Assembly (NCBI GenBank): GCA_900554725.1
Contig: USII01000001.1
Location: 1-19,606 of the forward strand
DNA from: an uncultured Eubacteriales bacterium
GTDB lineage: Bacteria; Bacillota; Clostridia; Christensenellales; Christensenellaceae
Length of the DNA: 19,606 bases
Reading direction: 5' to 3'
The notes under the pieces: model-generated
Seen by the model: the letters and a program-made list of their open reading frames with translations, nothing else
Databases searched by the model: none
What the model was told of the DNA's origin: nothing
Position numbers and translations under genes: made by a program
In this document: positions 14,960 through 19,606 of the stretch, piece after piece
How positions within the stretch are numbered: the stretch's first letter is position 1
Layout of the letters: each line of letters starts with the position of its first letter

Positions 14960-15745
14960 TTATTCACCGCCTTTCATGGCAACCGCTTTTGCGCGGCGGG
15001 GGCGCGTCCCGCGGACCGCATAGTTGGCAGGGCCATCCATACGCTTTTCCAAAAACGCCAGCAGGCGGGATGTCGCAAATGTGAGAACAAGATAGATGAT
15101 TGCGATAATGAAGTATGTCTCAAAATACTTTAGATATGTGCCCGCTGCCGATTTCCCCATAAAATAGAGCTCTGCGACGCTTATCACATTGAGCACCGAG
15201 CTATCCTTGATATTGACGATGAGCTCATTTCCTACCGAGGGCAGGACATTGCGGATTGCCTGGGGAAGCACCACATGCACCATGCTCTGCCAGTGCGTCA
15301 TCCCAATGGAATAAGCCGCTTCCTTTTGGCCTGCATCGATGGAGATAATTCCTCCCCGGATGATTTCGGCCATATATGCCCCGGTGTTTATGGAAACAAC
15401 CAGAATGCCCGCAAAAATCGGATCCATATCGATGCCCAGCACCTGAAGAGAGCCATAGTAGATGACCATGGCCTGCACCATCATGGGCGTACCCCGGAAC
15501 ACCTCGATATAAATATTGAGAACCGCCCGAAGCAGGCGCAAAAGCGCCTTTTTGAGAAAGGGGTCTGTCTTGCTGATGGGAATCGTGCGCAAAACCGCCA
15601 CCAAAAGGCCGATAAGAAAGCCGATAAGCGTGCCCAGCAGCGCGATTTCCAGCGTATAGAGCAGGCCGCTCATAAATAGAGAGCCATATTCTTCTATGAT
15701 AAATCCTACCCATCCAAAAAATGTCGTAGGCAATGCAGTACTCAT
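14960..15745 (-). CDS. Polar amino-acid ABC transporter permease (probably lysine importer)
   Basis: HisM/GlnP-type integral membrane subunit of 261 residues. An amphipathic start is followed by a first membrane helix near 26-52. FRGTPMMVQ at 83-91 and the ATPase-contacting EAA loop ([12 protein letters not shown] at 142-153, ending VLPQA) are characteristic of the family. Only one permease gene is present, so the complex should use a homodimer. The C-terminal tail is basic. AAGGTG precedes the ATG. The gene lies 272 bp downstream of the binding-protein gene but directly abuts the ATPase gene. Confidence 0.92.
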   Translation of the reverse strand: MSTALPTTFFGWVGFIIEEYGSLFMSGLLYTLEIALLGTLIGFLIGLLVAVLRTIPISKTDPFLKKALLRLLRAVLNIYIEVFRGTPMMVQAMVIYYGSLQVLGIDMDPIFAGILVVSINTGAYMAEIIRGGIISIDAGQKEAAYSIGMTHWQSMVHVVLPQAIRNVLPSVGNELIVNIKDSSVLNVISVAELYFMGKSAAGTYLKYFETYFIIAIIYLVLTFATSRLLAFLEKRMDGPANYAVRGTRPRRAKAVAMKGGE

Positions 15746-15973
15746 AAATTCACCTTATTTCTGTCATTTTTCCACAGAGCGCGGTGCGGGCCTTGCGATC
15801 CTTTGCGCGCTTTCTAAACCCCTGCCCAATCCAGGAGCTTTCCCGCATTCGCTGCGGCTGGCCGGAGCAAATGCCCCTCTGGCTTTTAGCCGGAAGCCAT
15901 CGTTCAGGGTTTTCCCGCGGCGCTTTTTTGCGCAGCACGCCTTAAAATCCCGCTCAACGGTTACAGAATGAAT

Positions 15974-16012
15974 ATGCAGAAATGAAAACTTTCTCCCGCC
16001 TCATTTCTGCAT
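15974..16012 (-). other. Intercistronic hairpin after the binding-protein gene
   Basis: ATGCAGAAATGA (15974-15985) and TCATTTCTGCAT (16001-16012) are perfect 12-bp complementary arms with a 15-nt loop, starting 5 bp after the binding-protein stop codon. No T-run follows in either direction, so it is better read as an mRNA-stabilising or processing element than a terminator. The remaining 15746-15973 holds no convincing gene. Confidence 0.6.
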
Positions 16013-16017
16013 TTTGC

Positions 16018-16866
16018 TTACTCCGAAACCGGCTGGCGAGCCACCGCCTCATCCATCATCTGCTGGCGCTCTTCATCCGAAAGGCCAGCAAGGATCTCGT
16101 TGATTTGCTGCACGAGCTCGCTTCCCTTCTCCAGGCCAACTGCAATTGCCACATCTTCCGGAGAAGCTTCGAAACCCTGGCCCTCCTCAAATTCCACAAA
16201 TGTCAGATCCGGATTGGCCTCGGCCGCCGAGACAGCGCCCGGGCGCTCGGAAACATAGCCATCGATTTTCCCGGATTGCAGCGCGACGATCATCGCGGGG
16301 AAGTTTTCCAGAGCCTGCTGCTTATCCACGCCCTCAATCTGGTCGATGACGCTATAATGGAAAGTGTTGAGCTGCCCTGTGATCTTGGCGCCGCTAAAAT
16401 CCGAGAGAGAGGTTGCATCCGCATAGGGGCCATCCTTTTTCACGACGATCACCAGATCGCTCTCATAGTATGGGTCTGAAAAATCAATGCTCACCTTGCG
16501 CTCCTCTGTGGGGCTCATACCGGCGATAATCGCATCCACTTTTCCAGACTGCACCGCCAAAGTGAGCCCATCCCACTCTGTTTTCACAATAACCAGCTCC
16601 CGGCCCATCTGCTCGGCGATATACTTTGCCACCTGAACATCATAGCCATCCGCATAACCGCCGCCGCCCTCGATGGGCACCGCCGTTTCGCTCTGCTCTG
16701 CCTGAGTCCAGTTAAACGGGGCATAGTTGCACTCCATGCCTACGCGCAGCACTTCCTGCTGCTCTTCCCCCTCGCCCTGGGAGGAAGCTGGTTCCCGCTG
16801 ACCGCAGGCCGCCAGGCTGAATGCCATTGCCACAGCCAGTACAAGTGCTAAAAACTTTCTATTCAT
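16018..16866 (-). CDS. Amino-acid ABC transporter substrate-binding lipoprotein (probably lysine-binding)
   Basis: Extracellular lipid-anchored receptor, 282 residues. The signal peptide MNRKFLALVLAVAMAFSLAAC ends in a lipobox with the lipidated Cys at 21, followed by a Ser/Glu/Gln-rich linker. The family 3 solute-binding fold is clear: LRVGMECNYAPFNW near 40-55, DGYDVQVAKYIAEQMG, then WDGLTLAVQSGKVDAIIAGM and ERKVSIDFSDPYY, and later GKIDGYVSERPGA. GGAGG precedes the ATG. It is the first gene of the transporter operon and sits immediately behind a lysine riboswitch, which makes L-lysine (or a close cationic relative) the likely ligand. That specificity is an inference; the protein sequence alone says only polar amino acid. 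Confidence 0.92.
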   Translation of the reverse strand: MNRKFLALVLAVAMAFSLAACGQREPASSQGEGEEQQEVLRVGMECNYAPFNWTQAEQSETAVPIEGGGGYADGYDVQVAKYIAEQMGRELVIVKTEWDGLTLAVQSGKVDAIIAGMSPTEERKVSIDFSDPYYESDLVIVVKKDGPYADATSLSDFSGAKITGQLNTFHYSVIDQIEGVDKQQALENFPAMIVALQSGKIDGYVSERPGAVSAAEANPDLTFVEFEEGQGFEASPEDVAIAVGLEKGSELVQQINEILAGLSDEERQQMMDEAVARQPVSE

Positions 16867-16883
16867 GTTCTTTTCCTCCAGAT

Positions 16884-16922
16884 AAAAAAATCAACAGCTC
16901 TGAAAACATGTTCAAAGCTGTT
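16884..16922 (-). terminator. Riboswitch-controlled intrinsic terminator
   Basis: Minus strand: arm 16922-16912 pairs with 16903-16893 over 11 bp (one G-U pair), 8-nt loop, then two bases and T7 (16890-16884). The upstream arm also forms part of an alternative pairing: 16926-16916 with 16958-16948 (ten pairs, one mismatch), the antiterminator. Confidence 0.85.
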
Positions 16923-16947
16923 AGCAACAAAGAAATCCTCGCATCCC

Positions 16948-17119
16948 TGCTAATAGCTCACCACAATCTGCTTGTGACAGTCGGAAAGATGTTCTCTTCC
17001 CGCCCAACAAAGCGCTGCTCAAACAGCCGCCCGTTTCGGCGAATTTCCCTTTTTCCATAATTCTTTGCGTATGAGCTGCTCCTTATGGATACTCCTGATT
17101 TTCGCGCCTCTATCTTGCA
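16948..17119 (-). ncRNA. Lysine riboswitch (L-box) aptamer
   Basis: The minus-strand leader contains the conserved L-box blocks in order: GATAGAGGCGCG at the 5' side, GGAGTAT, GGAGCAGC, GGGAAATTCGCCGAA, TTTGTTGGGCGG, ACTGTCA, then GAGCTATTAGCA at the 3' side. P1 can form between TGCAAGATAG and CTATTAGCA. The 172-nt size fits the class. With lysine bound, P1 holds the 3' strand and frees the terminator (genes off); without lysine, AGCTATTAGCA pairs with TGCTAACAGCT and disrupts the terminator (genes on). It directly precedes an amino-acid ABC importer operon, a known kind of target for this riboswitch. Confidence 0.92.
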
Positions 17120-17149
17120 TCAAATTGCATATATTATTTTGTTAACATG

Positions 17150-17177
17150 ATTATACAGCTTCTTTTCCATTTGTCAA
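17150..17177 (-). promoter_or_regulatory. Promoter of the riboswitch-lysine transporter operon
   Basis: Minus strand: TTGACA (17172-17177), 16 bases, TATAAT (17150-17155); both hexamers perfect. Start expected near 17143, about 24 nt before the aptamer. Confidence 0.85.
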
Positions 17178-17246
17178 CAATTTTTTCATATTTTTGATCT
17201 ATCTTTTTTCTGCGCTTTTCTTCCCTTGCCCCTACCCTTCATGCGC

Positions 17247-17278
17247 AAAAAAAGAGCCGGCGTTGCCGACCCTTTTTT
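17247..17278. terminator. Terminator of the esterase gene
   Basis: Arms 17248-17261 and 17265-17278 (two G-T pairs, 3-nt loop) with A7 and T6 flanks. On the minus strand it begins at the esterase stop codon and insulates the riboswitch promoter downstream. Confidence 0.85.
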
Positions 17279-18086
17279 AAACGGTTGTTTCTTTCAGCTG
17301 CAGCCATTTGATGGCGTGCTGGATATATTCATCCCAGAAATCCCAATCGTGGATGCCCGGGCCCTCTTCAAATGTCAAATCCAGGCCCAGCTCTTCCATG
17401 ATGGCTTTAGTTTTCTTTGCATGCTGATAAATGAAATCCTCCGTTCCCACAGCAAGATAGAATTTTGGAAGCTCGGCGCCCTGCGCAATGCGCTCTTTTA
17501 AAATGGGCAAATCGTCCAGCCCGCTGCCCTTTCCATCGTAGGGCGGCTCAAAGATTGCCTTCCAGGGCCAGGGCGATTCATAACTTTCGGGCTTGGAAGT
17601 ATCCATCGCATCTAGGAAATTCATGCCGCCGGATAGGGCAATGACGCGGCTATACAGCTCCGGCCGGCGGATACCCAGGTTCAGCGCGCCGCCCGCGCCC
17701 ATGGAAAGGCCGCCGATGAAAGTATCCTCGCGCTTATCGCTGGCGGGGAAGAGCGTCTGGATAAATTCGGGCAGTTCCTCTGTCATGTAGGTAAAATACT
17801 GCGGACCATTTGCCATATCCTGATAAAAAGCGTTTGCCCCAGAGGGCATCACCACCATCAGCTTCGCAAACTGGGCGTATTTTTCAATGGATGTCAGCCG
17901 CTGCCAATCCGTATAATCCCCATATGTGCCGTGCAGCAAGTAGAGCACCTGGTACTTTGCGCCTTTATGAAAATAGTTTCCCGGGTTCAGCGGATTTTCC
18001 ACCGGATGCGGCGTTGGGATAATCACATTGATATCCGTACTGGTGCGCAGTGCTTTGGAAAAAAAGTTGCAGTGAATGAGCGCCAT
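17277..18086 (-). CDS. Esterase-D / tributyrin-esterase-type alpha/beta hydrolase
   Basis: Probable carboxylesterase, cytoplasmic since no signal peptide is seen. The 269-residue protein carries YLLHGTYGDYTDW (oxyanion region, 49-61), the nucleophile elbow GGLSMGAGG at 125-133 with Ser at 128, a likely acid Asp at 217 in VGTEDFIY, and His at 246 in GIHDWDFWDEY. This arrangement is typical of the esterase D/EstA group, which includes tributyrin esterases, S-formylglutathione hydrolase and acetyl- or feruloyl-esterase relatives. GGGAGG precedes the ATG. It is monocistronic, divergent from the racemase gene, with interleaved promoters. Natural substrate unknown; short-chain or acetylated carbohydrate esters are plausible. 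Confidence 0.88.
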   Translation of the reverse strand: MALIHCNFFSKALRTSTDINVIIPTPHPVENPLNPGNYFHKGAKYQVLYLLHGTYGDYTDWQRLTSIEKYAQFAKLMVVMPSGANAFYQDMANGPQYFTYMTEELPEFIQTLFPASDKREDTFIGGLSMGAGGALNLGIRRPELYSRVIALSGGMNFLDAMDTSKPESYESPWPWKAIFEPPYDGKGSGLDDLPILKERIAQGAELPKFYLAVGTEDFIYQHAKKTKAIMEELGLDLTFEEGPGIHDWDFWDEYIQHAIKWLQLKETTV

Positions 18087-18128
18087 AAAAATTCCCTCCC
18101 AATATTTTTTTGTATTTTTGATACTACC

Positions 18129-18157
18129 ATTATAATCTTTTGCAAGACGGCCTACAA
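18129..18157 (-). promoter_or_regulatory. Promoter of the esterase gene
   Basis: Minus strand: TTGTAG (18152-18157), 17 bases, TATAAT (18129-18134). It overlaps the divergent promoter on the other strand. Confidence 0.6.
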
Positions 18158-18168
18158 GGCGCTATACT
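18140..18168 (+). promoter_or_regulatory. Promoter of the CntK-like racemase gene
   Basis: Plus strand: TTGCAA (18140-18145), 17 bases, TATACT (18163-18168). Its -35 lies inside the spacer of the opposing esterase promoter. Confidence 0.6.
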
Positions 18169-18221
18169 ATAAGGGCAGGCCCAAAAGGACCAGGGCCCAA
18201 AAAAGGAAAGGAAGTATCGCG

Positions 18222-19016
18222 ATGAAGCTGCATGTTGTGCTGGCGGATCCGGCGGGAAACCGCACAGCGCTGGTGGAAGAGAGGGCAGTGAAGGAAAGTT
18301 CAAAAAGGGAAATCTCCCGGCGCCTGCTGGAGGATGCTTCCCTTGCGATCGAGCAGGTGGGCTATTTTCGCATGGAGGGGGCGGGCTCTCCTGCCCATCT
18401 CGAGATGATGGGCGGAGAATTCTGTGGCAATGCTGCACGGAGCTTTGGCCTGTTTCTTGCAAAAAAGCGCGGCATGCAAAGCGGCTATCAATCTATCACC
18501 GTAAGCGGCAGCAGGGAACCGCTGAAGGTACAAATTTCGGGAGACGATGCCAGCATTTTTCTTCCCACCCAGCACGCTTTTTCCAACCTCAGCATTTTGG
18601 GGCAGGAACCGCTTCCCGTAGTTGAGCTGCCGGGCATTTCCCACATTATCGCCCAGGGAGTGGAGGCATGCCAAAAGAACTTAACCCCCATTCTTCAGGC
18701 CGCCAGGGAGCAGCTTTGCACCCCTGCTGTGGGCGTTCTATTTTACGATGCCAATGCGCGTTTCCTGCGTCCGGCAGTTGCTGTTTGGGAGCAGGGCAGT
18801 GTAGTTTTTGAAAATAGCTGCGGTTCGGGCTCTTTGGCGCTGGCTCTGCACCTAAAGCGGGAAATGCAGAGTGGGGGCTGTGCCATGAGCATTGAGCAGC
18901 CGGGCGGGCGTATCCGCGTGGTGCTGCAAAAACTGAATGGCGCACTGCTCTCCTGCAAAATCGGCGGCCCCGTGGCGCTGGAAACGCGCGAAATCGAGAT
19001 AGAGGACGCCCAATAG
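18222..19016 (+). CDS. DapF-fold amino-acid racemase, CntK (histidine racemase)-like
   Basis: Probably a cofactor-independent two-cysteine racemase or epimerase. The 264-residue protein has catalytic Cys 68 in MGGEFCGNAARSFG and Cys 200 in ENSCGSGSLAL, the pair used by diaminopimelate epimerases. The details fit staphylococcal CntK better than DapF: DPAGNRTALV at the N terminus (DapF has GLGNDF), EQVGYF near 44-49, EFCGNA rather than MCGNG, VGVLFYDANARFLRP, and EQPGGRIRV at the end. The ATG at 18222 follows AGGAAG with seven-base spacing; the longer open frame upstream runs through the promoters. No nicotianamine-like synthase (CntL) or dehydrogenase (CntM) genes are in the window, so metallophore synthesis is not supported here. 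Histidine as substrate is inferred from resemblance. Confidence 0.75.
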   Translation: MKLHVVLADPAGNRTALVEERAVKESSKREISRRLLEDASLAIEQVGYFRMEGAGSPAHLEMMGGEFCGNAARSFGLFLAKKRGMQSGYQSITVSGSREPLKVQISGDDASIFLPTQHAFSNLSILGQEPLPVVELPGISHIIAQGVEACQKNLTPILQAAREQLCTPAVGVLFYDANARFLRPAVAVWEQGSVVFENSCGSGSLALALHLKREMQSGGCAMSIEQPGGRIRVVLQKLNGALLSCKIGGPVALETREIEIEDAQ

Positions 19017-19042
19017 GCGAAAAATGCCCGGCTTCCCTTCAT

Positions 19043-19075
19043 AAAAAAGGTACCGCATGAGGCGGTACCTTTTTT
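19043..19075. terminator. Bidirectional terminator at the right end
   Basis: A perfect 14-bp stem AAAAAAGGTACCGC (19043-19056) with its complement (19062-19075), 5-nt loop, between convergent genes. Confidence 0.9.
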
Positions 19076-19085
19076 GAGTGCTCCG

Positions 19086-19606
19086 CTAGCCTTCCAGCCC
19101 GCGGATTTTGAGGTAATCTCGAATCATCTGCACGCTTTTTTCATATCCAAGGGCGCTGGTATTGATGCAAAGATCGTAATTGCTGGCATCCCTCCAATCC
19201 CGCCCGGTATAATAGCGATAATAGGTGCTGCGATTTTTATCCGTCTTTTCGATGACCCTCTGGGCATCTTTGCGCGCCCAGCCATACATTTGCATGACAT
19301 TTTTGATACAGGTTTCACGATCGGCATAGATGAACAGCCGTACCAGATTTTCCCTTCCCTCCAGAATATAATCTGCGCAGCGGCCCACGATGATGCAGTT
19401 TTCCTCTCGCTCTGAAAGCCCTTTTATAATTTGAGCCTGGAATTTAAAGAGGTTGTCATCCGAAACAAACTCGCTGCTTTCAGGGCGGGTATCCGGCTTT
19501 TCATGCCTGTATTCCCCATCTTTTCGAAACAGGCGGCGCCGCTTTCCCTTTTCCTCCAGCATGCCAAAAAGCCCTTCGTAGATTCCGCTTTCTTCGGAAG
19601 CGAGGC
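19086..19606 (-). CDS. Cytidylate kinase-like family protein (5' end outside window)
   Basis: P-loop kinase of the cytidylate-kinase-like (Cytidylate_kin2) family; the phosphorylated substrate is not established for many members. The last 173 residues are present; the frame is open through base 19606, reading LASEESGIYEGLFG before the first internal Met. Typical features are the SDDNLFKFQAQIIKGL segment, ENCIIVGRCADYIL, LFIYAD, a lid-like stretch with RKDAQRVIEKTDKNRS and a C-terminal YYTGRDWRDASNYDLCINTS block. The Walker A loop should lie in the missing N terminus. Stop TAG at 19086-19088, followed by the shared terminator. Confidence 0.88.
   Translation of the reverse strand, partial: LASEESGIYEGLFGMLEEKGKRRRLFRKDGEYRHEKPDTRPESSEFVSDDNLFKFQAQIIKGLSEREENCIIVGRCADYILEGRENLVRLFIYADRETCIKNVMQMYGWARKDAQRVIEKTDKNRSTYYRYYTGRDWRDASNYDLCINTSALGYEKSVQMIRDYLKIRGLEG

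Noticed and set aside
15750..15938. Minus-strand Arg/Lys-rich 62-residue frame with GTG start in the transporter operon gap
   Set aside because: No ribosome binding site was evident and the composition looks like non-coding GC-rich sequence; it could still be a small basic protein, but support is too weak.
16867..17060. Plus-strand short open frame across the leader
   Set aside because: It is the reverse of the lysine riboswitch and terminator.
18222..19016. Annotation as diaminopimelate epimerase DapF
   Set aside because: Cys pair is shared, but the N terminus and both Cys motifs differ from DapF and follow CntK.

Overview
The window looks like chromosomal DNA from a moderately GC-rich low-temperature Firmicute, most likely a member of Clostridia. 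The reasons are strong AGGAGG-type ribosome binding sites, consensus sigma-A promoters, lipobox-bearing binding proteins, a lysine (L-box) riboswitch of the transcription-termination type, TypA, and dense hairpin terminators with A-tract/T-tract flanks. Genus cannot be decided from the sequence. No mobile element, CRISPR array, tRNA or rRNA was seen, so this is mostly ordinary core/accessory metabolism.

Left part (1-7650), purine salvage and uptake. It holds a partial ornithine carbamoyltransferase (argF, minus) with its own promoter and a candidate ArgR site; xanthine phosphoribosyltransferase (xpt, minus); and a DUF4349-type membrane-anchored lipoprotein (plus). Next comes a nucleoside-type ABC importer that is split around a divergent promoter region: the BMP-family binding lipoprotein reads left, while the ATPase and two permeases read right as an overlapping operon. 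A ~600-bp gap follows. It holds a probable frameshifted small gene (7680-7944, minus) and the typA promoter.

Middle (8200-13150). typA (plus, probable TTG start) converges on a dCMP deaminase / stand-alone 2-oxoacid-dehydrogenase-E2-like operon (minus). Then comes a MIF-family tautomerase / Gfo-Idh-MocA oxidoreductase operon (minus).

Right part (13260-19606). A small plus-strand gene encodes an unusual protein built of four ~68-residue repeats. It faces a three-gene amino-acid ABC importer (binding protein, permease, ATPase; minus) whose leader is a lysine riboswitch with a visible terminator and antiterminator, so the transporter is probably for lysine. An esterase-D-type hydrolase (minus) and a DapF-fold racemase resembling the staphylococcal histidine racemase CntK (plus) diverge from interleaved promoters. 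The window ends inside a cytidylate-kinase-like gene (minus).

The most interesting items are the four-repeat protein, the CntK-like racemase, the E2-like protein without the HxxxDG histidine, the lysine riboswitch system with its intercistronic hairpin, and several candidate operators overlapping core promoters.
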